From Martinezella tropici (GTDB taxonomy: Bacteria > Pseudomonadota > Alphaproteobacteria > Rhizobiales > Rhizobiaceae): a stretch of 64,000 nt of DNA. The stretch covers positions 1 through 64,000 of the forward strand of contig NZ_VNIP01000014.1 in NCBI RefSeq assembly GCF_008370325.1, in the 5' to 3' direction. Positions 1 through 9,292 of this stretch are shown here, piece after piece. Every line of letters begins with the position of its first letter. Position 1 is the stretch's first letter. A model generated the notes under the pieces. It did no database searches. It had not been told where the DNA came from and was given only the letters and a program-made list of their open reading frames with translations. Position numbers and translations under genes: made by a program.

Positions 1-1
1 G

Positions 2-349
2 CTTGACAGCCGTAGCCGCGCTGGTGGTTGGAGATTCTCAGGCATGGCTGCTCATCCAGGCATTGCTCGGACGGAGCTCGTGCACAACACGCTTGGTCGG
101 CGAAGCTGGGAAGGGCTCGCAAGGACATTCTTGGGGTTCCTGCTGCAGCCAGCATCACAGGGCGCGCTGCCTTCATTGTATGCGGCAACGTCTGCTCACG
201 CGGTTGGAGGTGGCTACTACGGTCCCGACAGGCTCCGTGAAACCCGTGGGCACCCACACCCCGCGCGCATTCCCGCACAAGCACTTGATCCTGTTGCCAG
301 GCAGAGGTTATGGGAAATATCGGAACGAATGACCGGGGCAGCGTTCTGA
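2..349 (+). CDS. Short-chain dehydrogenase/reductase, C-terminal part (cut by window edge)
   Basis: This is the last ~115 codons of an NAD(P)-dependent short-chain dehydrogenase; the Rossmann fold and Tyr/Lys catalytic pair would lie before the window. The visible part has the AAHPGIARTEL segment that follows the active site in the retinol/protochlorophyllide-reductase-like SDR subfamily. It also has the late GGGYYGPDRLRETRGHP and RLWEISERMTG blocks typical of that subfamily's tail. The frame is open from base 2 to the TGA at 347-349. An internal ATG at 44 is not the real start because the homology begins before it. A second, decayed tail of the same subfamily lies at 17443-17722 on the other strand. 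Whether the upstream part is intact cannot be seen. Confidence 0.75.
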   Translation, partial: LDSRSRAGGWRFSGMAAHPGIARTELVHNTLGRRSWEGLARTFLGFLLQPASQGALPSLYAATSAHAVGGGYYGPDRLRETRGHPHPARIPAQALDPVARQRLWEISERMTGAAF

Positions 350-485
350 AGATCGTCGTCGCTAATAGCGAAAGCCAAACTCTAGCGGTCTTCAATTGGT
401 GTCCGCTTAAGGCAACAGCCGCAACGTCAGGGGTCTGGATGGAAGGACACAATAACGCCGCAGGAGAGTTTGCGGCGTTAAACTG

Positions 486-948
486 CTAGAGGGCGTCGAG
501 AAACGACAACAGCTTGTCGTCAGCTTTAAACCTGCGGAAGGGCTGCTCATTAAGCGGCCCCACCTTCGCTAAGGCCGCCTCCTTTATCGCAAGATGTGCA
601 TGAAGGTACGCCTGGGTGGAACGGGAGGATTCGTGGCCTAGCCATAGCGAAATCACCGTGCTGTCGACGCGGCATCCAGCAATTCCATCGCCGCGCTGTG
701 ACGAAGAACGTGCGGTGAAATGCGCTTAGCTCGCAATGATGGGCATTGCTGTGCCGCCTGCTTCACATACTTCGCCAGCAAATACTGGACCGCGTCCGGA
801 CTCATCCGAGATCCATGCACGGGTGGGAAGAGGATGTCGGAGCGGGCCGGTCTTGGGTCATCCAGCCATTGTTTGAGGACGGAACTCAGAATTTTGGTGA
901 GCGGCGTGACGCGCTCCTCCCGCCCTTTCCCGAAACATCGGATAATTC
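486..948 (-). pseudogene. Tyrosine recombinase (phage/XerD-type integrase), C-terminal fragment, frameshifted
   Basis: On the minus strand the frame reads CFGKGREERVTPLTKIL, then SDILFPPVHGSRMSP, then RISPHVLRHSAAMELLDA, the GKGRK and HxLRH catalytic blocks of tyrosine recombinases. A one-base loss at about 665-672 (GATGCCGCGTCGAC where GATGCCGGCGTCGAC is expected) breaks the frame. After it the other frame continues with STVISLWLGHES and SSTQAYLHAHLAIK to a TAG at 486-488. The N-terminal half is missing: homology stops at about 945, where a trbI fragment begins on the other strand. The protein would have integrated or resolved a mobile element; it is dead here. Confidence 0.85.
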
Positions 949-1497
949 ATTCCGGCGACGTTGATAACAGGCATCAATTCCGACCTTCCTGGGCGGATCA
1001 CCGCGCAAGTCAGCCAGAATGTCTATGACAGCGCAACAGGCCATCGCCTACTGATCCCGCAGGGCACGAAACTGTTCGGTCGCTATGACAGCAAGGTTTC
1101 CGTCGGCCAGAGCCGCGTGCTCGTCGTCTGGTCCGATATCATTTTTCCGAGCGGCTCGACATTGCAGATCGGCGGCATGGCCGGCACGGATGCGGAAGGC
1201 TATGGCGGGTTCAAGGATAAGGTGAACAACCACTATCTCAAAACCTTCGGCTCTGCGGTCATGATTGCGCTGATCGGAACCGGCATCGACATGGCGGTGC
1301 CCCAGAGCTCAACACTTGCCACCCAGGATACTGCATCCGATGCGGCAAGACGCAATTTTGCCGAGACCTTCGGGCGAGTAGCCGATCGCACGATCCAGCG
1401 CAATATGGACGTGCAGCCGACGCTCGAAATCCGGCCTGGCTACAAATTCAATGTCCTGGTAGATCAGGACATCGTGTTGCCGGGCCTATATCGCTGA
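949..1497 (+). pseudogene. trbI: TrbI (VirB10-like conjugation protein), 5'-truncated
   Basis: The frame encodes the C-terminal ~180 residues of TrbI, the VirB10-type channel protein of IncP/Ti-like mating-pair formation systems. Diagnostic blocks are INSDLPGRITAQVSQNVYD, HRLLIPQGTKLFGRYDS and the C-terminal VLVDQDIVLPGLY. Homology begins at codon ATT 949, six bases after an in-frame TAA (943-945), so the membrane-spanning N-terminal half is lost. A TTG at 961 is the first start-like codon but cannot restore function. No other trb gene lies in the window. The sharp junction with the integrase remnant suggests deletion or recombination inside an integrated conjugative element. Confidence 0.88.
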
Positions 1498-1670
1498 AAG
1501 AATGTCAAGATCTTCGGCTTGGTAGCTCTGGGATCGCTTGGCAAAATCGATTGCTATAACTGGTCTTGGCCCCCAAGCTGCCAAACCGGTCGTCGGACCT
1601 CCAGCGCTGGCCAGCCTACGCAGTATCGAGTACATACGTCAGCTGAACATCTACTTGGAAGAACTAGGGC
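1498..1670. other. Non-coding spacer upstream of the XRE-cupin gene
   Basis: No supported gene. The stretch should carry the promoter of the XRE-cupin regulator. The only structure noted is GTATCGAGTACATAC at about 1622-1636, a weak inverted arrangement that could be an operator; this is a guess. Confidence 0.3.
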
Positions 1671-2252
1671 ATGAGTAAATTGACGAGCGTTCAGCGGCCG
1701 GAAACGGTATGGCTGGGGGAGCTTATACGCAGTCGCCGCAGGGGAAGATTTTCAATTGAATCGCTTGCTCAACGATCAGGGATCAGTGCGGGCCTTCTTA
1801 GCGAGATAGAACGAGGCAAGGGAAATCCGTCATTCTCAACGCTACTAAAGCTTGCTGAAGCGCTTGAGATGGACCCCGTTGAGTTCTTCCGCATCAGTGC
1901 AACAGCGTGGAAAGACGAACGGGTGGTCAAGAAGGCCGAGCGTCAGCGCATGTCGTTCGCGGATGGCCGTCTGGTCGAAATCCTTAGCCCCCGGTTGGAC
2001 CTGCCTTTAATTATGTGGAAGGCAATCTATCCGATCGGTTTTGATGGCAGTGGACGCCCAATCACCATGCCTGCGGAGACCTGCCTCGTCATCACGCGAG
2101 GTCAACTCATTATCGAGCAACCAGACGGCGACACGTTGTATCTTAATCAGGGGGATTCTTTTCGCTTGGAGGCCGGCAGTCTTTTCGGACCACGGAATAG
2201 TGCCCCTGACATCACCGAGGCCATAGGTTCCTCACTCGTGTCGCCGCTATGA
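1671..2252 (+). CDS. XRE-family regulator with C-terminal cupin domain
   Basis: A 193-residue DNA-binding regulator. Residues ~12-70 form an XRE helix-turn-helix (SIESLAQRSGISAGLLSEIERG, then NPSFSTLLKLAEAL). Residues ~115-190 form a small beta-barrel cupin (MPAETCLVITRGQLIIEQPDG, then LNQGDSFRLEAG) that in this family senses a small-molecule ligand. Such proteins usually regulate a neighbouring catabolic operon. It sits at the edge of the catabolic cluster, convergent with the reductase at 2306-3493, so it is the most likely reader of the shared motif found at 4222 and 9220, although this is inference. ATG start; the ribosome site is weak. Confidence 0.85.
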   Translation: MSKLTSVQRPETVWLGELIRSRRRGRFSIESLAQRSGISAGLLSEIERGKGNPSFSTLLKLAEALEMDPVEFFRISATAWKDERVVKKAERQRMSFADGRLVEILSPRLDLPLIMWKAIYPIGFDGSGRPITMPAETCLVITRGQLIIEQPDGDTLYLNQGDSFRLEAGSLFGPRNSAPDITEAIGSSLVSPL

Positions 2253-2305
2253 GAGTTGCGGTGGAAGCACGAGTTGACCAAAGGACTCAGCACCAATCCA
2301 CTCCC

Positions 2306-3493
2306 TTATGTCGGACTCAACTGAATGGTCTCGTCGTCTAGTTGAACCCGGGCCTGCGCGATAACATCGGGCATGTCGCAGGCGACGACCCCTCGCAATC
2401 TGCCATCCCTATGGTAAGCTACGGCAAACGGACGCTCGCGCAAAGTGCCGTGCAGGAGCGTTGTGTCATCGCTGGAACTAATGCGGCCGATGATTTGATA
2501 ACGATGCTGATACTGATCAGACCAGAAATATGGAATCGAATCATAGGGGCGGAATAAGTTCGGATCGAGAAGATTGGAAGCAAGTGCGCTCGCTTGCTCG
2601 CTCGCATTGGTCCAATGCTCAACGCGTAGGCTCTCTGCGAATCGGGAACTGGGACGAGAGGCGACATCACCAGCTGCCCAGACATGGCCTCCGCCCCCAA
2701 TGACCCGACAGCGTTCATCGCAGGCGAGCCCGTTTCGTAGCAAAAGCCCGCTTCCGTCCAACCAGTCCGTTCGTGGATTGGCACCAACACCGACGACGAC
2801 CAGATCGGCCTCAATGCGGGAGCCGTCGCTGAGATGCAGAGCTCGTATACGCTTGTCCGCCACAAAGGAGGAAACGGTCGTACCGAACCGCATGTCGACC
2901 CCGTTTTCGCGATGTAGCGCAGCAATCGTGCCCCCAACAAGGGCTCCGACGTCACGGATCACCGGAGAATGCCGCAGCTCGATAACGGTCACCTGCAGTC
3001 CGCGAGCCCGCGCCGAGGCAGCGATCTCGCAGCCGATGAAGCCTGCACCGATGACAACCACCCGAGGGCCTTCATCAAAGGCTTCGCGCACGCGTCGCGC
3101 GTCCGCGGCCGTGCGGAATGTCGTCACGCCCTTGATCCTGTCTGGCAGGCCGGGAAGAGAGCGGGCGCTCGCACCCGTAGCGATGATGATGTGGTCAGCT
3201 GCAACGCTTGAACCGTCATTGAGGGTGACCGCTTGGTCGCGCAAGCTCAGCGCCGTTGCCCGGACACCTAGACGCAGATCGACGGTGTCATAGAAGCTTG
3301 CCGCCTCCAGCAAGCGAGGTGTGATAGGCTCGTCGGAGGTAAGGAACTGCTTTGATAGTGGCGGGCGGTCATAGGGAAGCTCGCCTTCCTCGCCTATGAG
3401 CACAATCTCGCCGCCGAAACCCTTACGCCTCAGCGCCTTCACCGCGCGCACACCCGCCAACGATGCTCCCACAATCGCAATTCGTCCTGACAC
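2306..3493 (-). CDS. FAD-dependent ferredoxin reductase (paralog 1)
   Basis: About 395 residues, the size of rhodocoxin/putidaredoxin-reductase-type flavoproteins, which pass electrons from NAD(P)H to a small ferredoxin. Two Rossmann motifs are visible: IAIVGASLAGVRAVKAL at the N-terminus for FAD and VVVIGAGFIGCEIAASAR near residue 150 for NAD(P)H. The block GGHVWAAGDVASRP near residue 265 carries the conserved Asp that contacts FAD. I chose GTG at 3493, behind GGGGAG, because it aligns with the start of the paralog at 12435; a TTG at 3508 is possible. It is closely similar to that paralog (IVGASLAGVR, LPYDRPPLSKQFLTSD, DLRLGVRAT are shared). It is transcribed behind the NTF2-like gene with no ferredoxin beside it. 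Confidence 0.88.
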   Translation of the reverse strand: MSGRIAIVGASLAGVRAVKALRRKGFGGEIVLIGEEGELPYDRPPLSKQFLTSDEPITPRLLEAASFYDTVDLRLGVRATALSLRDQAVTLNDGSSVAADHIIIATGASARSLPGLPDRIKGVTTFRTAADARRVREAFDEGPRVVVIGAGFIGCEIAASARARGLQVTVIELRHSPVIRDVGALVGGTIAALHRENGVDMRFGTTVSSFVADKRIRALHLSDGSRIEADLVVVGVGANPRTDWLDGSGLLLRNGLACDERCRVIGGGGHVWAAGDVASRPSSRFAESLRVEHWTNASEQASALASNLLDPNLFRPYDSIPYFWSDQYQHRYQIIGRISSSDDTTLLHGTLRERPFAVAYHRDGRLRGVVACDMPDVIAQARVQLDDETIQLSPT

Positions 3494-3565
3494 GCGCTCA
3501 CTCCCCAAGCAATATCTCGGTTGCAGCTCTTTATTTCGATGGCAAGCTGGGGCAACACGACCTCA

Positions 3566-3997
3566 TCAACAGTCTATCCCTTCGTTGTCGTCTGGCCAAT
3601 CTTCTGTATGGAAAGGCGCCTCCATGTAGTGGATGAAGCGCCACGTTCCGGCACACCAGCGAAAAATCGTGGTGACCCGGCTGTAACTGGTCCAGTCGAG
3701 ATCCCAGCGACATATAAAGGTTGCGAGGGCCAGCCCATCGGCAAGTTCACGCACATGAATATCGCGCAGGCGAACTCGCGAGGCGGTAACTCGATACTCC
3801 GTCCGTAACAAGTGGTCCGTGATGCTTGCTCGATCCAGCAAAATTACACCGAGTTCCTCGGCAATGTAGCTAAGACCAGCGTCTGCTTCGTCCCATCTGT
3901 CGGCTATTCTCTGCAGGTCGCGGGCAGTCCATGCGGATGCGTACTCGTCAAGAACCGCGGTCACCTGAGCCGCGACTGTAGCTGTGCTTTGTGTCAC
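3566..3997 (-). CDS. NTF2-like/SnoaL-type small protein
   Basis: A 143-residue protein with the alpha+beta cone pattern of the NTF2-like superfamily: an N-terminal helix ending in YASAWTARDLQRIADRWDEAD and C-terminal strands with TIFRWCAGTWRFIHYMEAPFH. Members are isomerases, dehydratases, ring-hydroxylating dioxygenase beta subunits or non-enzymatic binding proteins, so the exact job cannot be read. The start is GTG at 3995-3997 behind GGAGGG with a 6-base gap. It precedes the ferredoxin reductase in the same direction with ~70 bases between them. It is divergent from the GMC oxidoreductase. Confidence 0.7.
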   Translation of the reverse strand: MTQSTATVAAQVTAVLDEYASAWTARDLQRIADRWDEADAGLSYIAEELGVILLDRASITDHLLRTEYRVTASRVRLRDIHVRELADGLALATFICRWDLDWTSYSRVTTIFRWCAGTWRFIHYMEAPFHTEDWPDDNEGIDC

Positions 3998-4380
3998 TGA
4001 TGTCCCTCCATAAGTCTAGTTTCTTTAGGCGTCGAGCGTAGCAAGATGCAGCCGCTCCTCAATCGTCGAGATCCGCTGCGATAACAGCCGGCAGATGCAT
4101 CATCAAATGACCGATTGGACTTGATGGACGAATTCTTTGCCGGCCACCAGCTGATCTTCGACAATTCGCGTAACAGCTCATAGCCCGATCTCTTTTCATA
4201 TCCTTCCTCATCTTCGTTGACATATTGAAGAACCTTCGATAAATCGATGAATAAATCAAGACCTTCTGTTTGCGCCGGTCTGAGGAACTCCGGTTTGAAC
4301 AGATTGAGACGTGGGCACCCCATGCAATACTGGTGCGCCCGCCGACTGACGTTGCGTGGACCCGAGGGAGGTGGGCTACT
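3998..4380. promoter_or_regulatory. Divergent promoter region between the NTF2-like and GMC genes
   Basis: No gene is supported here; open frames that cross it are extensions or shadows. It must drive the GMC oxidoreductase to the right and the NTF2-like/reductase pair to the left, and it holds the first copy of the shared 26-base motif (4222-4247). Confidence 0.5.
4222..4247 (+). promoter_or_regulatory. Candidate operator, copy 1 of shared 26-bp motif
   Basis: The sequence reads ATATTGAAG, three variable bases, then CTTCGATA(A/T)ATCGA; copy 2 is at 9220-9245 and matches at 22 of 26 positions. The right half is nearly palindromic (TTCGATAAATCGATGAA). It lies 133 bases before the GMC start. 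A repeated palindromic site before two units of one cluster suggests binding by a shared regulator. Confidence 0.6.
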
Positions 4381-6054
4381 ATGACAAACTATGATTACAT
4401 CATAATTGGTGCCGGCTCGGCAGGTTGTGTGCTGGCGAACCGTCTGTCGGAGGATCCCTCTGTCAAGGTTCTGGTACTCGAAGCAGGAACTCACGACAGG
4501 TTCCTGTCAGTCCGTATTCCCGCAGCTATGGTCGGGATGAAGAAAAGCCTGGATTGGGCCTATCCGGCTGAGCCCGACGCATCGCGCAATGGGCTCGAAG
4601 ACATATGGCCGGCCGGCAAGCTCATTGGCGGCGGCAGTTCGATCAACGCTATGTGTTGGGTTCGTGGTAACCGAGCCGACTACGACAACTGGGCGAAACT
4701 TGGTAACGAGGGCTGGGACTACAACAGCGTTCTTCCCTACTTCAAGCGGTCCGAAAATTGGGAAGACGGCGCCGACGCTTATCGTGGCGTTGGTGGCCCC
4801 CAGCAAGCTTCCAAAATGCGTGTATCGAGCAAGCTCATTCCCGCCTTTATTCAAGCTGGCGCAGAAGCCGGGCTGCCGATCAACAAGGACTATAATGGTG
4901 AAAGTCAGCTTGGCGTGAATATAGGGCAGGTTTCCCAGAAGAACGGGCTTAGAGCGAGTGCTGCGCAATCCTATCTCGTTCCTGCGCTGCGTCGGAAAAA
5001 CCTCACCTTGACTCTTGGCGCACACGTTACGCGGATTCTCACAGAGGATGGGAAGGCCATCGGGGTCGAATATCTTCACAATGGCCGAGTTACTCGCTCG
5101 CACGTGGATCGCGAGGTGATCCTGAGTTCCGGTGCCCTTGCCTCGCCAAAAATCCTTATGCTTTCGGGCATCGGCCCTGCCGATCACCTGCGCGAGCACG
5201 GCATTTCGGTGGTTTCCGATCTGAAGGGCGTGGGCGAAAACCTGATGGAACATCCTCACACCTACGTCAAATATCAGACCACCGAGCGAACACTCAACAC
5301 TGACCTCACGCCTGTACGGGCGTTAATGCACGGTCTGAATTTTGCCTTTCGCAGGCGTGGTGGCGTGACGGCCGGATTCAGCCACGGCATTGCTTTCGCG
5401 CAGTCGGAAGCCGCAGCGTGGCCAGACATCGAAATGCAGTTCATCACCTTCGGCCTTCATGGTACGATCAAAAAAGTCACTGACGCCACGGGTGCGACCC
5501 GCGAGGTCATGGCGCCGGTCCTCGACAAGGAGTCGGTGGTTACCGCAATGCCAGCGTTTCTGCATCCATCTGGCCGCGGGACAGTTTCTTTACGCTCGGC
5601 AGACCCGCTAGACAACCCTGTCATTCGCCACGAGTTGATCGGCCATCCAAACGATGTGGCTGGCTTGATTGCTGGCGTGAGGTTGGCTCGCCGGATCTTT
5701 CAGCAGCCATCCATCAGAAAGTATCTCTTGGCAGAAGTACTGCCGGGCGATGCGCTTCAGACTGACGAGGAGCTGGCGCATTATCTCAGTTTTGCTGCGT
5801 TCAAGGGCGCCCATGCCTCAGGCACCTGTAAGATGGGTATCGACGAAAACGCAGTCGTGGACCCCAGTCTGTGCGTTTATGGGGTGCAAGGGCTTCGCGT
5901 CGTGGACGCGTCTATCATGCCTGTCGTCGTCAGTGGCAACACGAACGCACCGACGATGATGATCGCCGAGCGTGCTTCCGATCTCATCAAAGCTGGCGCG
6001 GCAAACAAGGTGCACGCAAGGCGGATAGCCGAGCCCGCAGTCGCTGCGCAGTAA
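4381..6054 (+). CDS. GMC-family FAD oxidoreductase (choline dehydrogenase-like)
   Basis: A 557-residue flavoprotein that oxidises an alcohol to an aldehyde or ketone. The N-terminal FAD motif is YIIIGAGSAGCVLANRL, followed by VLVLEAG and the GMC signature around GGGSSINAMCWVRGN. The C-terminal catalytic region has FKGAHASGTCKMG and VVDASIMPVVVSGNTNAPT, the conserved His/Asn area. The open frame extends upstream to 4270, but ATG 4381 fits because GGGAGGTGGG lies just before it and the FAD fold begins three residues in. It leads the catabolic run of genes and likely works with the alcohol dehydrogenase that follows. The natural substrate cannot be read; choline is unlikely because no betaine genes are near. 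Confidence 0.9.
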   Translation: MTNYDYIIIGAGSAGCVLANRLSEDPSVKVLVLEAGTHDRFLSVRIPAAMVGMKKSLDWAYPAEPDASRNGLEDIWPAGKLIGGGSSINAMCWVRGNRADYDNWAKLGNEGWDYNSVLPYFKRSENWEDGADAYRGVGGPQQASKMRVSSKLIPAFIQAGAEAGLPINKDYNGESQLGVNIGQVSQKNGLRASAAQSYLVPALRRKNLTLTLGAHVTRILTEDGKAIGVEYLHNGRVTRSHVDREVILSSGALASPKILMLSGIGPADHLREHGISVVSDLKGVGENLMEHPHTYVKYQTTERTLNTDLTPVRALMHGLNFAFRRRGGVTAGFSHGIAFAQSEAAAWPDIEMQFITFGLHGTIKKVTDATGATREVMAPVLDKESVVTAMPAFLHPSGRGTVSLRSADPLDNPVIRHELIGHPNDVAGLIAGVRLARRIFQQPSIRKYLLAEVLPGDALQTDEELAHYLSFAAFKGAHASGTCKMGIDENAVVDPSLCVYGVQGLRVVDASIMPVVVSGNTNAPTMMIAERASDLIKAGAANKVHARRIAEPAVAAQ

Positions 6055-6128
6055 TCACCGTTTTGCGGGTTTCTGTTTCTTGCCGCCACCCGTTTCATTT
6101 AATCCCCTAGAAAACGATTGGATCACAC

Positions 6129-7208
6129 ATGCGTGCCGCACTAGGTCTTGAAAATGGACATACGCTTTCGATTGAAAATGTTGAGATGCTGCCTCCGGGC
6201 CCGAATGACGTCATCGTCAAGATAGGCGCGAGTGGCGTCTGCCACACGGATGTCGCGATTCTACAAGGGGCTTTGCCGCTGCCGCTACCGCTAATCCTAG
6301 GTCATGAGGGCGCAGGTGTGGTCGTGGAAGTCGGGTCTCAAGTCACATCGCTGGCGGTCGGCGATAAGGTGATCGGGTCTGTCGGAGCCGTCTGCGGTCA
6401 TTGCTGGCACTGCAATCATGGGATGACTCACCACTGTGATAACAGTGCCGTGATCACGATGGGGCCAAAGAAGATCCGCCGTGCAAATGGTGATACTCTG
6501 CCGGCTTTTGTTGGCTTGGGAACATTCGCGGAAGCGATGACTGCGCATGAAACCAGTCTCGTGAAGGTGCAAACTGATCTGCCTGATGAGCAACTCGCGC
6601 TCATCGGTTGCGCGATCACGTCGGGACTGGGCGCTGTTTTCAACACCGCGAAGGTGACGCCTGGCGCCAGCGTGGCCGTTGTTGGCTGCGGGGGTGTCGG
6701 GCAAGCGGTGATCCAAGGGGCGCGGATCGCCGGTGCCGGCCGCATCATCGCAATTGATCCCGTCGCAAAAAAGCGTGAGGCGGCTATCAAGTTCGGGGCC
6801 ACCGACGCGATCGATCCGACGGAAACCGACCCGGTTGAATATGCTCGCAGCCTAACCGGAGGGCGCGGCGTGGATTTTGCCTTCGAGGTTGTCGGCAAGC
6901 CTGCCACAATTCTGCAGACGTGGGACCTCGCACGCAAGGCCGGCACAGTTACGCTTGTCGGAATGCCCGCGGTGGACGCGACGGTGACCCTGCCAGCGTT
7001 TGCTCTTTCCTCTGACGACAAGCGCCTTCTGGGCAGTCTTTATGGCGGCACTCAAGCGCGACGCGACATCCCGCTGATCGTTGAGCTGGCCGAAACCGGC
7101 CGCCTCGATCTCGGCTCGATGATCACACGTCGACTTCTTCTCGATGAAGTCAACGACGCTGTACGCGCCTTGGAAGCGGGAGAAGAGATTCGCTCCGTCC
7201 TGATCTGA
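6129..7208 (+). CDS. Zinc-dependent alcohol dehydrogenase (class III-like)
   Basis: A 359-residue medium-chain dehydrogenase. Catalytic zinc ligands are in GVCHTDV (Cys) and LGHEGAGVV (His, Glu). The structural zinc lobe CGHCWHCNHGMTHHC supplies four cysteines, and the NAD site is VAVVGCGGVGQAVIQGA near residue 180. Length and the ITSGLGAVFNTAKV block resemble the formaldehyde/benzyl alcohol dehydrogenase branch. It follows the GMC gene by 74 bases and probably shares its transcript. The expected reaction is NAD-linked alcohol to aldehyde conversion in the pathway. Downstream, 7234-7254 forms a short hairpin (AGCGGC...GCCGCT) without a T-run. Confidence 0.9.
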   Translation: MRAALGLENGHTLSIENVEMLPPGPNDVIVKIGASGVCHTDVAILQGALPLPLPLILGHEGAGVVVEVGSQVTSLAVGDKVIGSVGAVCGHCWHCNHGMTHHCDNSAVITMGPKKIRRANGDTLPAFVGLGTFAEAMTAHETSLVKVQTDLPDEQLALIGCAITSGLGAVFNTAKVTPGASVAVVGCGGVGQAVIQGARIAGAGRIIAIDPVAKKREAAIKFGATDAIDPTETDPVEYARSLTGGRGVDFAFEVVGKPATILQTWDLARKAGTVTLVGMPAVDATVTLPAFALSSDDKRLLGSLYGGTQARRDIPLIVELAETGRLDLGSMITRRLLLDEVNDAVRALEAGEEIRSVLI

Positions 7209-7388
7209 GCCTGGAGCATAACAGTTGAAGATGAGCGGCGATGCATCTGCCGCTTATCAAGCCCGTGCCACGCGCAATATGGCCGCTTCCTCTTGGCCGG
7301 TCGCCAGTAATGGTCAGGGCTCCTCAAGCGAAGCTGAATCGCGCCGTAACAAGCGTTGATCAGGATATGGTTTAACGGGAGTAAAGCC

Positions 7389-9140
7389 ATGACCAAGTCC
7401 GCACCTTTGCGAGGTCCAAAGGCACGCAATATAACAGTCGATACGCTCGTTATAGGCTCCGGAACCGGGATGGCCGCAGCGCTGGCGGCCAGAGAACTTG
7501 GTCTTTCGGTGCTCGTCGTCGAAAAGACGGCCTATGTCGGAGGGTCGACGGCCCGTTCAGGCGGTGCGTTTTGGATCCCCGCCAATCGCGTCCTAAAAAG
7601 GTCAGGCTCCGACGACACACTCGAAGAAGCGGGAAAATATCTTGAGGCGGCTGTCGGCGATGCCGCGCCGAAAGCACGCTATCACGCTTTCCTTAAACAA
7701 GGTCCAGCGGCTGTCGAGATGCTGGAGCGCACCACATCCCTGAAATTTTTCTGGGCGCGCGAATACGCTGATTACCATTCCGAACTTCCAGGTGGCTCTT
7801 CGCTGGGGCGCGCCTGCGAAAGCAAGCCGTTCGATCTTTCGGTGTTGGGCAAGGAAAGACTACGCTTAAGACCGCCTGCCGTGGAAGCTCCATTGCCGAT
7901 GCCGATTACGGGCGCAGATTATCGCTGGATCAATCTGATGGCCCGTTTGCCCATGAAGGTTATTCCGCTGATGCTGAGGCGTTTGCTGAAAGGTATTGGC
8001 GGTCGCCTGTTGGGAAAGCGATATGTCGCGACGGGTCAAGCCCTCGCTGCCGGGATGTTTGCCGGTCTCATAAAAGCAGATGTGCCTGTCTGGACGAGGG
8101 CTCGCGTTGTCGAGCTGCTTGCCCACGATGAGTGTGTCGTCGGCGCTGTGGTTGAGCAGGATGGCGAGATCGTGCGTGTTCAGGTTCGCAAAGGTGTTGT
8201 CCTCGCCGCCGGTGGATTTGACCATAACATGACGATGCGGCACCAGTACCAATCGGCATCTCTTAAAGCTAACCTAAGCCTAGGAGCGGAGGGAAACACG
8301 GGGGACGCGATTGATCTGGCGCAGAGCTTGGGGGCTGATCGTCGCTTCATGAATGAAGCTTGGTGGTTCCCAGCTATTGCACCAGTCAAAGGTGGCTCTC
8401 CCCTTGTGCTGCTCGCCGAGCGAGCATCCCCCGGGTCTTTCATCGTTGACAGCAACGGCTCGCGCTTTGTCAACGAGGCGAAAGACTACATGAGCTTCGG
8501 CCAGAGCGTGCTCGCCCGCGAAAATGAAGGAAATCCTGTCGGGGATATGTGGTTGATCTTCGATCAAGGATTTCGCAACAGCTACGTCCTAGGCGGGACA
8601 GTTTTTCCTCGGGCCGCCATCCCTAAGTCCTGGTTTGACGAACGCATAGCGTTTGTTGCTGAAACACCGTCGGAACTCGCGCGCGCCGTCGGGCTACCTG
8701 AAGCAGCTTTCCAGGCGACGTTAGATCGTTTTAACGCTCAGGCTGCCCGAGGGCGTGACACGGATTACCATCGAGGAGACAGCGCTTATGACAGATACTA
8801 TGGCGATCCGACTGTACAGCCGAATCCCAATCTGCGCGCCCTAGGTCAGCGGCTGTATGCAGTTAAGGTTGTCCTATCGGATCTTGGTACCTGCGGTGGC
8901 CTCGCCGCGGACGAGTATGCGCGCGTTCTGCGGACGGACGCGACCCCGATCAATGGGCTGTACGCAATAGGAAACAACGCGGGTAACGCCTTCGGACACG
9001 TCTATCCAGGCGCCGGCGCAACCATCGGGCAGGGCGTGACTTTCGGTTACATCGCGGCACAGCATATGGCCTCCACTGCCCAACACTTCGATATACCGAA
9101 GGCCCCACTTTCGCACGCATCTGCTGAGGTGCGACGCTAG
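7389..9140 (+). CDS. FAD-binding dehydrogenase, 3-ketosteroid-dehydrogenase/fumarate-reductase family
   Basis: A 583-residue flavoprotein. The FAD motif near the N-terminus is VIGSGTGMAAALAARELG with VVEKTAYVGGSTARSGGAFW. The C-terminal LYAIGNNAGNAFGHVYPGAGATIGQG is the hallmark of 3-ketosteroid delta-1-dehydrogenase-like enzymes, which desaturate a ring beside a ketone. I chose ATG 7389 behind GGGAG rather than the TTG at 7356. It suggests the pathway handles a cyclic ketone such as a steroid or terpenoid fragment, though the substrate is inferred only from family. Its position between oxidases and ring-acting hydrolases is consistent with desaturation of a cyclic intermediate. Confidence 0.85.
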   Translation: MTKSAPLRGPKARNITVDTLVIGSGTGMAAALAARELGLSVLVVEKTAYVGGSTARSGGAFWIPANRVLKRSGSDDTLEEAGKYLEAAVGDAAPKARYHAFLKQGPAAVEMLERTTSLKFFWAREYADYHSELPGGSSLGRACESKPFDLSVLGKERLRLRPPAVEAPLPMPITGADYRWINLMARLPMKVIPLMLRRLLKGIGGRLLGKRYVATGQALAAGMFAGLIKADVPVWTRARVVELLAHDECVVGAVVEQDGEIVRVQVRKGVVLAAGGFDHNMTMRHQYQSASLKANLSLGAEGNTGDAIDLAQSLGADRRFMNEAWWFPAIAPVKGGSPLVLLAERASPGSFIVDSNGSRFVNEAKDYMSFGQSVLARENEGNPVGDMWLIFDQGFRNSYVLGGTVFPRAAIPKSWFDERIAFVAETPSELARAVGLPEAAFQATLDRFNAQAARGRDTDYHRGDSAYDRYYGDPTVQPNPNLRALGQRLYAVKVVLSDLGTCGGLAADEYARVLRTDATPINGLYAIGNNAGNAFGHVYPGAGATIGQGVTFGYIAAQHMASTAQHFDIPKAPLSHASAEVRR

Positions 9141-9219
9141 CCGAGAACACCGGTGATGTCTCACTAATCCTAACCGACGGAAAGGCTTTCAAGCACAAAT
9201 AACGAAAATTACAGTTGAA

Positions 9220-9245
9220 ATATTGAAGGTTCTTCGATATATCGA
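9220..9245 (+). promoter_or_regulatory. Candidate operator, copy 2 of shared 26-bp motif
   Basis: Same motif as 4222-4247. This copy contains the perfect 14-base palindrome TTCGATATATCGAA (9233-9246). It lies 47 bases upstream of the amidohydrolase start, where a repressor or activator would act, and suggests that a second transcription unit starts here. Confidence 0.65.
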
Positions 9246-9292
9246 ATTCAAGCCCAAGGCGGTATTGTCCGCTGATGATTAGGAGGAATCAG

